64,000 nt of DNA from Epilithonimonas hispanica (GTDB lineage: Bacteria > Bacteroidota > Bacteroidia > Flavobacteriales > Weeksellaceae). The position numbers were made by a program, and so were the translations under genes. The DNA lies in assembly GCF_003385395.1 (NCBI RefSeq), contig NZ_QNUG01000005.1, positions 1 to 64,000 of the forward strand, given 5' to 3'. Below, in pieces: positions 51,954-62,572 of the stretch (its first letter is position 1; the number at the start of each line of letters is the position of its first letter). The notes below the pieces were generated by a model that saw nothing but the letters and a program-made list of their open reading frames with translations, ran no database searches and was not told the DNA's origin.

Positions 51954-51998
51954 ATTTTCAAAATTGATTACATTTACTTTCACAAGATAAAAGGAAAA

Positions 51999-54122
51999 AT
52001 GCGCCACAAAATAAAAAACCAAAACCCTGATTTTAAGAATATTAAATTCAATTCTAATTCAGAAAATTACATTTTTGAAAAAGACGGTTTAGAACTAAAA
52101 TCAAAATACAATGCAGAAGATGTAAAAAACGAAAGCATCAAAAATGGTTCAGCCGGAATTGCACCTTTTCTTCGAGGTCCATATTCTACAATGTATGTTC
52201 AGAAACCTTGGACCATTCGCCAATACGCAGGTTTTTCCACAGCAGAAGAATCGAATGCATTTTACAGAAGAAACCTACAAGCAGGACAAAAAGGATTGTC
52301 CGTTGCTTTTGATTTGGCAACACACAGAGGTTATGATTCCGACCACGCAAGAGTTGTTGGCGATGTTGGAAAAGCAGGTGTTGCGATTGATTCGGTTGAG
52401 GATATGAAAATCTTGTTCGACCAGATTCCATTGGATGAAATTTCGGTTTCAATGACTATGAATGGCGCAGTTTTACCGATTTTATCTTTTTACATTGTCG
52501 CTGCAGAAGAACAAGGTGTTTCTCAGGATAAATTATCTGGAACAATCCAGAATGACATTCTGAAAGAATTTATGGTCCGGAATACTTATATCTATCCGCC
52601 AACGCCATCAATGAAAATCATTGCTGATATTTTCGAATACACTTCCAAAAATATTCCGAAATTCAACTCGATTTCGATTTCCGGCTATCATATGCAGGAA
52701 GCTGGCGCAACTCCGGTTTTGGAGATGGCTTATACTTTAGCTGACGGTTTGGAATATGTTCGAACAGGAATCAAAGCCGGAATGAACGTAGATGATTTTG
52801 CTCCAAGATTATCCTTTTTCTGGGCCATCGGAATGAATCATTTTATGGAAATTGCCAAAATGCGCGCTGCACGTTATATTTGGGCAAATCTCCTAATACA
52901 ATTCAATCCTCAGAATCAAAAATCCTTAGCTTTAAGAACTCATTCTCAGACTTCTGGTTGGAGTTTGACGGAACAAGAACCTTTCAATAATATCACAAGA
53001 ACAGCAATTGAAGCGTTGTCTTCGGCTTTAGGAGGAACCCAGTCTTTACACACTAATGCTTTGGACGAAGCGATTGCTCTTCCAACAGATTATTCTGCAA
53101 AAATCGCAAGAAATACCCAAATCATTCTTCAGCAGGAAAGCGGAATCTGCGACGTTGTTGACCCAATGGGCGGAAGTCACTTAGTTGAATCATTAACTCA
53201 ACAAATGATTGATGAAGCAATGAAATACATAGATGAGGTTGAAAAAGAAGGTGGAATGACAAAAGCCATCGAAGCGGTAATCCCGAAAATGAGAATCGAG
53301 GAAGCCGCAGCAAGAAAACAAGCAAAAATCGACAGCGGAGAAGAATTCATCATCGGGGTTAATTCCTTCAAATCCAATCTTAAACAAACCGATATCGACA
53401 TTCTTGACATCGATAATACGGAGGTTCGTAGAAAACAAATCGAAAGATTAGACTCGATTAAGTCAAATCGTAATGCAGAATCTGTTGAAGAAATTTTAAA
53501 TAAAATCCGCGAAACCGCGAAAACTGGCAACGGAAACCTTCTGGAACTTTCCATAGAAGCAGCAAGAAGAAGAGTAACTTTAGGCGAAATGAGTGATGCG
53601 ATGGAAGAAAGTTTCGGGCGTTACAAAGCTAATATCAGAACCATATCAGGAGTTTACGCTATGAATGCAGGAAAAAACGAATACTTTGAAAAAGCTGTTT
53701 CTCTAAGCCAGAAATTTGAAGATGCGGAAGGAAGACGACCAAGAATTATGGTGGCAAAAATGGGACAAGATGGTCACGACAGAGGCGCAAAAGTAGTTGC
53801 AACGGCATTTGCAGATATGGGATTTGATGTCGATGTGGCTCCACTTTTCCAAACTCCGGAAGAAGTTGCGAAACAAGCGGTGGAAAATGACATCCATATT
53901 TTAGGTGTTTCTTCTTTAGCGGCAGGTCATAAAACACTCGTTCCGCAAGTTGTGGACGAACTGAAAAAACTCGGTGCAGACGATATCACCATTGTTGTTG
54001 GTGGTGTAATTCCCCAACAGGATTATGAGTTTTTATACGCTAATGGCGCAGATTTTATCTTCGGTCCCGGGACTAATTTGCCCAAATGTGCGGTTGACAT
54101 TTTGGAGAAATTTTTAAACTAA
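51999..54122 (+). CDS. scpA: methylmalonyl-CoA mutase, large subunit
   Basis: Adenosylcobalamin enzyme interconverting methylmalonyl-CoA and succinyl-CoA. 707 residues from ATG 51999; an upstream in-frame start at 51858 reads through repeat DNA. N-terminal TIM barrel with [49 protein letters not shown] and [16 protein letters not shown]-terminal B12 domain with base-off motif DGHDRG (Asp591, His593), [10 protein letters not shown] and GGVIP. No small subunit gene (mutA) or MeaB is adjacent. Confidence 0.96.
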   Translation: MRHKIKNQNPDFKNIKFNSNSENYIFEKDGLELKSKYNAEDVKNESIKNGSAGIAPFLRGPYSTMYVQKPWTIRQYAGFSTAEESNAFYRRNLQAGQKGLSVAFDLATHRGYDSDHARVVGDVGKAGVAIDSVEDMKILFDQIPLDEISVSMTMNGAVLPILSFYIVAAEEQGVSQDKLSGTIQNDILKEFMVRNTYIYPPTPSMKIIADIFEYTSKNIPKFNSISISGYHMQEAGATPVLEMAYTLADGLEYVRTGIKAGMNVDDFAPRLSFFWAIGMNHFMEIAKMRAARYIWANLLIQFNPQNQKSLALRTHSQTSGWSLTEQEPFNNITRTAIEALSSALGGTQSLHTNALDEAIALPTDYSAKIARNTQIILQQESGICDVVDPMGGSHLVESLTQQMIDEAMKYIDEVEKEGGMTKAIEAVIPKMRIEEAAARKQAKIDSGEEFIIGVNSFKSNLKQTDIDILDIDNTEVRRKQIERLDSIKSNRNAESVEEILNKIRETAKTGNGNLLELSIEAARRRVTLGEMSDAMEESFGRYKANIRTISGVYAMNAGKNEYFEKAVSLSQKFEDAEGRRPRIMVAKMGQDGHDRGAKVVATAFADMGFDVDVAPLFQTPEEVAKQAVENDIHILGVSSLAAGHKTLVPQVVDELKKLGADDITIVVGGVIPQQDYEFLYANGADFIFGPGTNLPKCAVDILEKFLN

Positions 54123-54320
54123 AATTTTACGAGAAAATAAAATGTAGAATAAAAAATTTTAGATACTATTCAAAATCTATTTTTGGAACGGGAAAAATTA
54201 AAATTTAAACCTTGTTTTTTTTACATATGATGTTAAAACTAATTTAAAAAGAAGTTATTGATTTTTCGTAAATTTGCAAGTCTTTTAGATAAATCATCAA
54301 TCTAACATTTAAATTATAAT

Positions 54321-55964
54321 ATGTTACCAAAAATAAATCCCCTTCAGACTTCCGCTTGGAAAGCTCTTGACCAGCAATTTGCAAACAACGATTTTGAACT
54401 TAGAACTTTGTTCCAGTACAATCCAAACCGTTTTCAGGAGTTTTCGTTAGAAACAGAAAACTATCTTTTTGATTATTCTAAGAATTTGGTTGATGCTAAA
54501 ACTTTAGAATTATTGTTACAGTTGGCAGAAGAATCACAATTGAAGGAAGCAATTGGCAAAATGTTTTCTGGTGATAAAATCAATGAGACAGAAGATAGAG
54601 CGGTTCTTCACACGGCTTTGAGAGATTTTTCTGATAAAGAAATTTTGGTTGACGGCGAAAATATCAAACCTGCAATCAGAAAGGTTTTGGATCATATGAA
54701 AGCTTTTTCAGAATCTGTAATTTCTGGTTCTCACAAAGGTTTCACTGGCAAGGAAATCACGGATGTGGTGAATGTAGGAATCGGAGGTTCTGATCTTGGA
54801 CCAGTAATGGTTTGCTCTGCATTGAAGCATTTTAAAACTAGACTTAATGTTCATTTCGTTTCCAATGTAGACGGAAATCATATGGCAGAAGTTGTTAAAG
54901 ATCTTAATCCTGAAACAACTTTGTTTATTGTTGCCTCTAAGACTTTTACAACTCAGGAAACAATGACCAATGCCAATTCTGCAAAAGAATGGTTCTTGAA
55001 ATCCGGTGCTAAAAATGAAGATGTTGCAAAACATTTCGTAGCATTATCAACTAATATTGAGGCGGTTAAAAAATTCGGAATTGCGGAAGAGAATATCTTC
55101 GAATTTTGGGATTGGGTTGGCGGTCGTTACTCGCTTTGGAGTGCAATCGGATTAAGTATTGTCTTGTCTGTTGGTTATGACAATTTCGAACAGTTATTGA
55201 AAGGAGCAAACGATACAGATGTTCATTTCCAAACTAAGGATTTTAAAGAGAACGTTCCTGTTTTGATGGGACTTTTAGGTGTTTGGTATCGTAATTTCTA
55301 TGCGGCAGGAACTTATGCTATTTTACCTTATTCTCAATATTTGGATCGTTTTTCAGCTTACCTTCAACAAGGTGATATGGAAAGTAACGGGAAATCTGTT
55401 GATAGAAATGGCGAATTTGTAGAATACGAAACAGGACCAATCATTTGGGGAGAACCGGGAACTAATGGTCAACACGCTTTTTATCAATTAATTCATCAAG
55501 GAACAGAATTGATTCCTGCAGATTTCATCGCTTATGCTAAATCTTTAAATGAAGTTGGTGAACATCAGGATATCTTATTAGCGAATTATTTTGCACAAAC
55601 AGAAGCTTTAGCATTTGGAAAAACAGAAGATGAAGTTTTTGCTGAATTAAAATCATCTGGCAAATCAGAAGAAGAAATCGAAAAGTTGTTGAACTATAAA
55701 ATATTCGCTGGAAATACACCAACCAACTCTTTCTTGTTTAAGGAATTGACTCCATTTACATTAGGACAATTAATCGCTTTATACGAACACAAGATTTTTG
55801 TTCAAGGTGTGATTTGGAATATCTTTAGTTTTGACCAATTTGGTGTAGAATTAGGAAAAGTATTAGCGGGAAAAATCCTTCCAGAATTGGAAGCTGAAGA
55901 TCAAGTTGAAACGCACGACAGTTCAACCAACGGTTTGATTAATTTTTATAAATCAAATCGATAA
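54321..55964 (+). CDS. pgi: glucose-6-phosphate isomerase
   Basis: Glycolytic/gluconeogenic isomerase. 547 residues, the long eukaryote/E. coli-like form. [77 protein letters not shown] with catalytic Glu/His, and [10 protein letters not shown] near the end are all present. A TAAATTTG -7-like box lies at 54269-54276. The 198-base gap before it also holds a weak AT-rich hairpin after the mutase stop. Confidence 0.98.
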   Translation: MLPKINPLQTSAWKALDQQFANNDFELRTLFQYNPNRFQEFSLETENYLFDYSKNLVDAKTLELLLQLAEESQLKEAIGKMFSGDKINETEDRAVLHTALRDFSDKEILVDGENIKPAIRKVLDHMKAFSESVISGSHKGFTGKEITDVVNVGIGGSDLGPVMVCSALKHFKTRLNVHFVSNVDGNHMAEVVKDLNPETTLFIVASKTFTTQETMTNANSAKEWFLKSGAKNEDVAKHFVALSTNIEAVKKFGIAEENIFEFWDWVGGRYSLWSAIGLSIVLSVGYDNFEQLLKGANDTDVHFQTKDFKENVPVLMGLLGVWYRNFYAAGTYAILPYSQYLDRFSAYLQQGDMESNGKSVDRNGEFVEYETGPIIWGEPGTNGQHAFYQLIHQGTELIPADFIAYAKSLNEVGEHQDILLANYFAQTEALAFGKTEDEVFAELKSSGKSEEEIEKLLNYKIFAGNTPTNSFLFKELTPFTLGQLIALYEHKIFVQGVIWNIFSFDQFGVELGKVLAGKILPELEAEDQVETHDSSTNGLINFYKSNR

Positions 55965-55970
55965 AATATA

Positions 55971-56008
55971 AAAGTGGAGTGTTGGGAAAGGAGCACTTCA
56001 CTTTTTTT
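55971..56008 (+). terminator. terminator after pgi
   Basis: AAAGTGGAGTG (55971-55981) pairs with CACTTCACTTT (55994-56004) with one wobble, 12-base loop, then a T run. Confidence 0.8.
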
Positions 56009-56040
56009 CAAATAAATCTAAAAAGTAAAAAGAAAGAAAA

Positions 56041-56925
56041 ATGGCACAAATTCTAGATGGACTGAAAGTGTCCAAAGAGGTAAAAGCTGAGATCAAAGAA
56101 GAGGTTCAGAAGATTCTTGCCAACAAAAGAAGAGCACCGCATTTGGTAGCAATTTTAGTTGGGAATAATGGAGCAAGCAAAGCTTATGTGAATAGCAAAG
56201 TGAAAGATTGTGAGGAAGTTGGATTCAGTTCTTCATTGATCAAATTTCCAAGCACTGTTTCAGAATCAGAGTTATTGGAGAAAATCGATGAACTTAATAA
56301 GTCCAAAGATGTAGACGGATTTATCGTTCAGTTGCCTTTGCCAAAGCAAATTGATCAGGAGAAAATCATTATGGCGATTGATCCAAGAAAAGATGTGGAT
56401 GGTTTTCATCCAGAGAATTTTGGTAAAATGGCTTTGGAAATGGATACATTTTTACCAGCAACACCATTTGGAATTTTGACATTATTGGAACGATATAATA
56501 TCGAGACCAAAGGAAAAGATTGTGTAATCATAGGAAGAAGTAGAATAGTTGGGAAACCAATGAGCATATTAATGGGAAGAAAAGATTTTCCAGGAAATTC
56601 TACAGTGACTTTGACACACTCTTACACAGAACATATAGAAGAATATACAAAAAAAGCAGATATTGTGATAACAGCGCTTGGCGATCCCAACTTCTTGAAA
56701 GGAGAGATGATCAAAGATGGAGCAGTTATCGTAGATGTCGGCATTACAAGAGTGGATGATAATTCTGAGAAAGGATATCATCTTGCAGGCGATGTAGATT
56801 TTGACAGTTGTGCAGAAAAAGCAAGTTGGATTACGCCAGTTCCTGGAGGAGTTGGACCAATGACGCGAGCAATGCTGATGAAAAATACCATCATTGCCTA
56901 TAAAACTTCGGTTTATAATGACTAA
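56041..56925 (+). CDS. folD: methylenetetrahydrofolate dehydrogenase / cyclohydrolase
   Basis: Bifunctional one-carbon enzyme. 294 residues: the substrate-site Lys in YVNSKVKDCEEVGF (YxxxK), VDGFIVQLPLPKQID, the PATPFGI segment, nucleotide loop IIGRSRIVGKPMS, TVTLTHSYT, and VTPVPGGVGPMTRAMLM. All key residues are seen. It overlaps queE by eight bases and opens a plus-strand run reaching the porin gene. Confidence 0.98.
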   Translation: MAQILDGLKVSKEVKAEIKEEVQKILANKRRAPHLVAILVGNNGASKAYVNSKVKDCEEVGFSSSLIKFPSTVSESELLEKIDELNKSKDVDGFIVQLPLPKQIDQEKIIMAIDPRKDVDGFHPENFGKMALEMDTFLPATPFGILTLLERYNIETKGKDCVIIGRSRIVGKPMSILMGRKDFPGNSTVTLTHSYTEHIEEYTKKADIVITALGDPNFLKGEMIKDGAVIVDVGITRVDDNSEKGYHLAGDVDFDSCAEKASWITPVPGGVGPMTRAMLMKNTIIAYKTSVYND

Positions 56926-57550
56926 AGAAGAAGAAAATATTTTATTAAAAGAAGGTAAAATGCTCCCAGTGATGGAGCATTTTTACACTATTCAAGGTGA
57001 GGGATTTCATGCTGGAAAAGCAGCGTATTTCATTCGCTTAGGCGGATGTGATGTTGGCTGTCATTGGTGTGATGTCAAGGAAAGTTGGGATCCAACGCTT
57101 CATCCATTGATGGATACTGTAGAAATTGCAGAAACCGTAGCAAAATATTGCAAGACAATTGTTCTCACAGGTGGAGAGCCATTAATGTGGAATCTTGATA
57201 TCTTGACTTCAAAGTTAAAAGAGTTAGGATGTACTATTCATATCGAAACTTCGGGAGCCTATCCAATGAGTGGACATCTGGATTGGATTACGCTTTCTCC
57301 AAAGAAAACTGGACTTCCGTTAGCAGATATTTATAAAGAAGCAAGTGAATTGAAGATGATTATCTTTAATCAAAATGATTTTAAGTTTGCTGAGGAACAA
57401 GCCTCAAAAGTTTCAGATTCTTGTGAACTTTATCTACAGAGCGAATGGAGCAAACGAGATGCAAATTATCCTAAAATTACAGATTTCATTTTAGAAAACC
57501 CAAGATGGAGATCTTCTATCCAAACGCATAAATATCTGAATATCCCTTAA
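56918..57550 (+). CDS. queE: 7-carboxy-7-deazaguanine synthase
   Basis: Radical-SAM enzyme of queuosine biosynthesis. 210 residues from ATG 56918; an upstream TTG at 56894 is in frame but inside folD. FYTIQGEGFHAGKAAYFIRLGGCDVGCHWCDVKESW holds the CX3CX2C cluster motif; TGGEPLMWN and HIETSGAYP follow. The overlap with folD suggests co-translation. Other que genes are not in the window. Confidence 0.95.
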   Translation: MTKEEENILLKEGKMLPVMEHFYTIQGEGFHAGKAAYFIRLGGCDVGCHWCDVKESWDPTLHPLMDTVEIAETVAKYCKTIVLTGGEPLMWNLDILTSKLKELGCTIHIETSGAYPMSGHLDWITLSPKKTGLPLADIYKEASELKMIIFNQNDFKFAEEQASKVSDSCELYLQSEWSKRDANYPKITDFILENPRWRSSIQTHKYLNIP

Positions 57551-57559
57551 ATTTGGTTT

Positions 57560-58930
57560 ATGCAAAGACTTCGATATTCTCGATATTTCAAGACATTTGT
57601 GATTTTACTAGATATGATTCTGGTATCATCTGTATTTGTGATTTATTATTGGAGAAACTTCGAAGTCAAGTATGACTCAGAATCTGTTGAACAGAATGTT
57701 TTATCAATTCTATTGTTATGTTTTTTTTGGTTATTGCTGAGTGGAAGAACAAGGCTTTATCACATACCAAGGAATGTTACCTATACGATATATCTGGAAA
57801 GAATTCTGATTCATGTGTTTTTCTTTTTTCTTGGCGTTGTGATGCTTGGGAAAGTCAGTATGAATGACTTCCTCAAAACGGAACGTTTTTATCTTGCCGG
57901 CATTTTGCTATTAGTCGTAATCCCTATTAAAAGTTTCATCTATTTTCTTTTGAAATACATCAGAAGTAAAGGAATTAACCACCGAAATGTGATGTTTATA
58001 GAAGAAGGGATTTCTTCCAATATTCTTAGGGAGATCATCAATCAGCGTAAAGATTATGGATACAGAATATACGATTATCCGCAAGGAAATTACAATTTGA
58101 ATCATATTATAGAGTTCTGGAGAGATAATGGGATTCACACCATCTTTTTGCCATCTGAACACCGCCTGGAAAAACAATTTGAGAATGATCTTTTCCGCCA
58201 AGCAGAACTTAATAAAGTTAAAATTTCTTTAGTTCCTAATATTATTCAGAACGAGTTTTTTGAGTATGAGTTCAATTACATAGAAACTGTTCCGGTATTG
58301 TCTCAGGCAAAATATCCATTAGATTTTTTCACAAATGCTGCACTCAAGAGATTATTTGATTTGTTTTTTTCTTTGGTTGTTTTAATAGGAATTTGTTCTT
58401 GGCTTTTTCCAATCATTATTTTATTAATAAAATTGGATGGATCAAAAGGGTCGGTATTTTTTATTCAAAAAAGATATGGCTATCACGATGAGGTTTTTGA
58501 TTGTTTGAAATTCAGGACAATGCGATCTGATAATAATACAGCTCAAAGCACAACTTCCGTTAATGATAATAGAATTACCAAAGTAGGAAAATTTCTAAGA
58601 AAAACCAGTTTGGATGAGATGCCACAATTTATAAATGTGCTTAGAGGAGACATGACAGTTGTTGGACCAAGACCACATATGCTTTTGGTAGATGATTTTT
58701 ATAAACCGAAAATTAGTAGATATAGTCTTAGGAGTATGGTAAAACCAGGAATTACAGGGCTGGCTCAGGTAAGTGGTTTCCGTGGGGATGAAGGAGATAT
58801 GAAAGCTGGGATGAAAAAAAGAATCCTTGCAGACTCATTTTATGTTAGAAATTGGAGTTTTAGTATGGATATTGTTATCATTTTCAAAACTGTTTTTTTG
58901 GTCATAATTGGAGACAAAAATGCACGTTAA
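57560..58930 (+). CDS. polyprenyl-phosphate glycosylphosphotransferase (WcaJ/PglC-like)
   Basis: Starts polysaccharide synthesis by transferring sugar-1-phosphate to undecaprenyl phosphate. 456 residues: four N-terminal membrane helices, a central Rossmann-like region (about 140-240), one more helix, and the catalytic sugar-transferase domain with KRLFDLFFSLVVL, GSVFFIQKRYGYHDEVFDCLKFRTM, KFLRKTSLDEMPQFINVLRGDMTVVGPRPHM, and VKPGITGLAQVSGFRG. The sugar cannot be inferred. It follows queE by nine bases. Confidence 0.9.
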   Translation: MQRLRYSRYFKTFVILLDMILVSSVFVIYYWRNFEVKYDSESVEQNVLSILLLCFFWLLLSGRTRLYHIPRNVTYTIYLERILIHVFFFFLGVVMLGKVSMNDFLKTERFYLAGILLLVVIPIKSFIYFLLKYIRSKGINHRNVMFIEEGISSNILREIINQRKDYGYRIYDYPQGNYNLNHIIEFWRDNGIHTIFLPSEHRLEKQFENDLFRQAELNKVKISLVPNIIQNEFFEYEFNYIETVPVLSQAKYPLDFFTNAALKRLFDLFFSLVVLIGICSWLFPIIILLIKLDGSKGSVFFIQKRYGYHDEVFDCLKFRTMRSDNNTAQSTTSVNDNRITKVGKFLRKTSLDEMPQFINVLRGDMTVVGPRPHMLLVDDFYKPKISRYSLRSMVKPGITGLAQVSGFRGDEGDMKAGMKKRILADSFYVRNWSFSMDIVIIFKTVFLVIIGDKNAR

Positions 58931-58963
58931 GTATTTATTAAAGAAAAGAACTAATTTTGTTTT

Positions 58964-59716
58964 ATGTTAAAACAACTATTTACCTCTATAGGAGAATATT
59001 TTTTGCTGTTAGGAAAAGCTATCAGTAAACCACAAAAAAGAAACGTCTATATGAAACTGCTTGTAAGAGAGTTTTATGACTTGGGTGTTAATTCATTTGG
59101 ATTGGTTCTGTTCACTTCTTTTTTCGTAGGCGCGGTTGTAGCTATTCAGATGTTTAATAATTTTGATGCATCCGATTTTCCAATTCCTAATAGTTTTGTG
59201 GGATATGCAACAAAAACAGTTTTAATTTTGGAATTTTCTCCTACGATTATATCTGTAATTCTTGCAGGTAAAGTAGGCTCTTACATTGCCTCTAGTATTG
59301 GAACAATGCGTGTTACAGAACAAATTGATGCATTGGATATTATGGGAGTCAATTCTCCAAATTTCTTGATTTTACCAAAGATTGTAGCTAGTGTTGTTTT
59401 CAATCCAATACTTATTGCCATTAGTATTGTTGTCGGGATTTGGGGAGGTTATGTCGCAGGAGTTGCTACAGGAAACTGGACTACTGCAGATTACATTACA
59501 GGAATACAGATGTATATGCCGTCTTATTTCATATGGTATGCTTTTCTTAAAACAGCTGTTTTTGCTTTTTTAATTGCAACTATTCCCGCTTATTTTGGAT
59601 ATAATGTAAAAGGAGGATCTTTGGAAGTAGGAAGAGCAAGTACACAAGCTGTTGTTTGGACAATGATTTCTGTAATCATAATGAACTTATTACTAACACA
59701 AATGTTCCTTAGCTAA
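58964..59716 (+). CDS. mlaE: MlaE family ABC transporter permease
   Basis: Inner-membrane component of a Mla-type phospholipid transporter. 250 residues, about five hydrophobic segments; GAVVAIQMFNNF, SPTIISVILAGKVGSYIASSIGTMRVTEQIDALDIMGVNSPNFLILPKIVA and GGSLEVGRASTQAVVWTMI are typical of the family. One base overlaps the ATPase gene (TAATG). The substrate-binding MlaD subunit is not here. Confidence 0.93.
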   Translation: MLKQLFTSIGEYFLLLGKAISKPQKRNVYMKLLVREFYDLGVNSFGLVLFTSFFVGAVVAIQMFNNFDASDFPIPNSFVGYATKTVLILEFSPTIISVILAGKVGSYIASSIGTMRVTEQIDALDIMGVNSPNFLILPKIVASVVFNPILIAISIVVGIWGGYVAGVATGNWTTADYITGIQMYMPSYFIWYAFLKTAVFAFLIATIPAYFGYNVKGGSLEVGRASTQAVVWTMISVIIMNLLLTQMFLS

Positions 59717-60546
59717 TGATAGAAGTAAAAGAATTAAGAAAGAAATTTGATGATGTTGAGGTTTTGAAAGGAATTAATACATCATTTGATACCGGAAAGG
59801 TCAATCTTATTATTGGACAGAGTGGATCCGGGAAAACAGTTTTCCTCAAATCACTACTCAATATTTTTGAGCCATCAAGCGGAGCCATTTTGTTTGATGG
59901 ACGAGATATTATGAAAATGTCCAGAGAAGAAAAACAAGGGTTGCGATCGGAGATAGGAACTGTTTTCCAGGGTAGTGCGCTGTTCGACTCTATGACAGTT
60001 GAAGAGAACATTAGTTTCCCGTTGGATATGTTTACAAATCTTACTTATCGTGAGAAAAAAAGAAAAGTTCTGGAGGTAATTGGTCGAGTTAATCTTCAAA
60101 ATGCCAATAAAAAATATCCTTCCGAAATATCTGGAGGGATGCAAAAAAGAGTTGCTATTGCAAGAGCAATTGTTAATAATCCGAAATACCTTTTCTGTGA
60201 CGAGCCCAACTCCGGATTAGATCCCTATACATCCAATGTGATTGATGATCTTTTGATGGAAATCACCAAAGAGTATAACACCACAACAATCATCAATACC
60301 CATGATATGAACTCTGTGATGACGATTGGTGAAAAAATCCTTTATCTAAGACTAGGAGTTAAAGAATGGGAGGGGAACAAAGATATTCTTGCAACTGCAA
60401 AAAATAAACATCTGATAGATTTCGTTTATTCATCAGAACTGTTCAAGCAACTGAGAGACTTTATGCTCGAGAATGATCAAACTAGTTTAATTGACACAAA
60501 ACCCGAAAACAATGAGAAAGACAATCCAAAAATTTCAAAACAATAA
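59716..60546 (+). CDS. mlaF: MlaF-type ABC transporter ATP-binding protein
   Basis: ATPase partner of the upstream permease. 276 residues: Walker A GQSGSGKT, Q-loop GTVFQGSALFDSMTVEENISFPL (a form typical of MlaF), signature SGGMQKRVAIARAI, Walker B FCDEPNSGLDP, switch HDMNSV. The C-terminal ~40 residues are a polar tail. Together with MlaE it probably moves phospholipids between inner and outer membrane to keep outer-membrane asymmetry. Confidence 0.95.
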   Translation: MIEVKELRKKFDDVEVLKGINTSFDTGKVNLIIGQSGSGKTVFLKSLLNIFEPSSGAILFDGRDIMKMSREEKQGLRSEIGTVFQGSALFDSMTVEENISFPLDMFTNLTYREKKRKVLEVIGRVNLQNANKKYPSEISGGMQKRVAIARAIVNNPKYLFCDEPNSGLDPYTSNVIDDLLMEITKEYNTTTIINTHDMNSVMTIGEKILYLRLGVKEWEGNKDILATAKNKHLIDFVYSSELFKQLRDFMLENDQTSLIDTKPENNEKDNPKISKQ

Positions 60547-60556
60547 TAATTTCAAA

Positions 60557-61177
60557 ATGAGTAAAAAACTAATTAGTACACTAGCCGTATTTTTAGGAAT
60601 AATGGCCTATTCGCAAGTCACCGTTGGAGTGAGAGCTAATGCTCTTTTCAATACTTCTTCGGCTAGCTGGGATAATTTTACAAATACCATTAACGGAGAA
60701 AAAGAAAATTCTGGTTTCAATGCAGGTTTATCTTTCAAAATTGGTTCTCCAGTGGGAGGATGGTTTGTAATGCCGGAAATTTATTATACTTCTATCAAGA
60801 ATGAAGCTACTGCGACAACTGTAACAGAAGGAAATGTTAATATTGAGGCAAAAAGTAATAGAATTGATGTTCCTGTTTTGCTAGGACATAATTTCTTATT
60901 GGGCAAATTAGCGGCATTTGTAGGGCCTGTGGCTTCTTATAACCTTACCACAGACAACACATTTGCAAACTTTAAGGAAAATGCTACGAAAGAGTTTACG
61001 GTAGGTTATCAATTTGGAGCGCAAGCAACTTTGTCTAAGTTTGTTATCAATGCAAGATACGAAGGCGCTTTTTCAAAAGATACAAGAAAATTTATCAATA
61101 ACGTATCAGGAGAGGAAGTGAGATATGACAACCGCCCAAGTATGTTTATCTTAGGTATAGGCTATAATTTCAAATAA
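60557..61177 (+). CDS. outer-membrane beta-barrel (porin family) protein
   Basis: 206 residues from ATG 60557; a longer frame from 60491 would run through the end of mlaF. Signal peptide (cleaved near MAYSQ), then an eight-strand-type OMP_b-brl domain with alternating strands (GFNAGLSFKIGSPVGGWFVMPEIYYTS, NRIDVPVLLGHNFLLGKLAAFVGPVASYNL) ending in FILGIGYNFK with a C-terminal aromatic-type strand. Role unknown; it follows the Mla genes by ten bases. Confidence 0.85.
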   Translation: MSKKLISTLAVFLGIMAYSQVTVGVRANALFNTSSASWDNFTNTINGEKENSGFNAGLSFKIGSPVGGWFVMPEIYYTSIKNEATATTVTEGNVNIEAKSNRIDVPVLLGHNFLLGKLAAFVGPVASYNLTTDNTFANFKENATKEFTVGYQFGAQATLSKFVINARYEGAFSKDTRKFINNVSGEEVRYDNRPSMFILGIGYNFK

Positions 61178-61198
61178 TATTTTATTATCATAAAAATG

Positions 61199-61231
61199 AG
61201 AAGGCTGGAAAAACAATTTTCCAGCCTTCTT
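61199..61231 (+). terminator. terminator after the porin gene
   Basis: Thirteen-base perfect stem GAAGGCTGGAAAA (61200-61212) with TTTTCCAGCCTTC (61217-61229), loop ACAA. The following tract is only moderately T-rich. Nothing else is seen before 61398. Confidence 0.75.
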
Positions 61232-61397
61232 CATATATAGACCTTAAAAATTTACAAAACCAATTCTTTGTGAGAAACTTGATTTTGTGTTACAAATGTA
61301 AAGGCTTTAATCAAATATTTGTTTAACATAATAAATAAAAAACAGAACAATATTAATCTAATTTGTTTATTTTTACATAAATTTAGCATTAACAGGA

Positions 61398-62243
61398 ATG
61401 AAGGTAATTCTAGAACATATTTCGCCTGATGATAATAGCTCTTTCCGAGTTCTCCATATCAAAGATGTTCCCATTTCCGAACTCAACTGGCAATACCACT
61501 ATCATCCAGAAATTGAGATTGTTTGTGTACTGAAAGGTAAAGGAACAAGACATGTTGGCTATCATAAAAGCCACTTCGAAGATGGCGCTTTGGTATTGAT
61601 TGGTTCTAATATTCCACACTCTGGACTGGGTCTTAATGCTACAGATCCACACGAGGAAATCGTAATCCAGTTCCGAGAAGATATTCTTTGTTTGCCAGAA
61701 GGAGAACCAGATACTAATTCTATTAAAAAACTAATAGAGATATCAAGATATGGCGTTCTTTTTTCTTCGGAAGTTAAAAAACGATTGATTCCCAAATTAG
61801 AAAAAATTACTGAGGCAGAAGGTTACACAAGATATCTATTACTTCTGGATCTTCTTTTTGAACTTTCCAAAACAGAAGACTACGAACTAATGAATACAGA
61901 AGTGATGCCTTATACAATAGTTTCCAGAAATAGGAACCGTCTGGAAGCGGTTTTCACCTATGTGGAAAATGGTTATCAGAATGAGCTGGATATTATGCAA
62001 GCCGCAGATTTGGCTAATCTTACGAAGCCTGCTTTCTGTAATTTTTTCAAAAAAGCAACTTCATTAACTTTTGTCGAGTTTGTTAATCGATATAGGATTG
62101 ACAAAGCTTGCATCCTACTTTCCCAAGAAAAAAGCATAGCAGAAAGTTGCTATGCTACAGGTTTTAATAATATTACTTATTTTAATAAAATATTTAAAAA
62201 ATATACCAAGACTACGCCCGGTCAATTTATCAGAAGTCTTTAA
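61398..62243 (+). CDS. AraC family transcriptional regulator with cupin sensor domain
   Basis: 281 residues. N-terminal cupin (about 1-140): WQYHYHPEIEIVCVLKGKGTRHVGYHKSHFEDGALVLIGSNIPHS, with His-containing metal/sugar-binding strands. The C-terminal ~100 residues carry two HTH units: DIMQAADLANLTKPAFCNFFKKATSLTFVEFVNRYRIDKACILL and SIAESCYATGFNNITYFNKIFKKYTKTTPGQF. Proteins of this layout often control sugar utilisation genes. The controlled genes are not evident nearby. Confidence 0.92.
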   Translation: MKVILEHISPDDNSSFRVLHIKDVPISELNWQYHYHPEIEIVCVLKGKGTRHVGYHKSHFEDGALVLIGSNIPHSGLGLNATDPHEEIVIQFREDILCLPEGEPDTNSIKKLIEISRYGVLFSSEVKKRLIPKLEKITEAEGYTRYLLLLDLLFELSKTEDYELMNTEVMPYTIVSRNRNRLEAVFTYVENGYQNELDIMQAADLANLTKPAFCNFFKKATSLTFVEFVNRYRIDKACILLSQEKSIAESCYATGFNNITYFNKIFKKYTKTTPGQFIRSL

Positions 62244-62246
62244 TTA

Positions 62247-62534
62247 TTAAAGGCTTCTATTGTTTATATTTTCTACGGCTTGTTGTTTTTCCAATTCCGC
62301 TTTTTGCTTTTGAAGTTCTTTGAACTCTCTTTTCAGTTGAGCTTCTTTTACAGCATTTCCTTTGCTGACGTAGCCTATCATTCCTCCAATAAAAAGACCA
62401 ATTCCGATTCCTGCCAAAATTCCCATCAAAGTAATGGGTTCAAATAATTTGATGACAGAAAAATTATCATTGAAATAAAAAAGAACAAAAGCTAAGGCCA
62501 ATAACAAAAGCCCTGTTAAACTTAAACCCTTCAT
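62247..62534 (-). CDS. small membrane protein with a coiled-coil tail
   Basis: 95 residues: two hydrophobic helices (about 5-20 and 33-55, the second Gly-rich: GILAGIGIGLFIGGMIGYVSKG) and a cytoplasmic coiled coil KEAQLKREFKELQKQKAELEKQQA. No family recognised beyond this layout. It converges on the AraC gene with three bases between stops and lies downstream of the M48 protease. Confidence 0.7.
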   Translation of the reverse strand: MKGLSLTGLLLLALAFVLFYFNDNFSVIKLFEPITLMGILAGIGIGLFIGGMIGYVSKGNAVKEAQLKREFKELQKQKAELEKQQAVENINNRSL

Positions 62535-62572
62535 AGTATTGTGATTTAGATTCTAAAATTTACTAAAAAAGT

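Noticed and set aside
51858-51998. N-terminal extension of the mutase
   Set aside because: The codons run through the dispersed repeat and its inverted end; the family sequence begins after ATG 51999.
54123-54175. Terminator after the mutase gene
   Set aside because: CTAAAATTTT and AAAATTTTAG can pair, but the stem is entirely A/T with a long loop; too weak to call.
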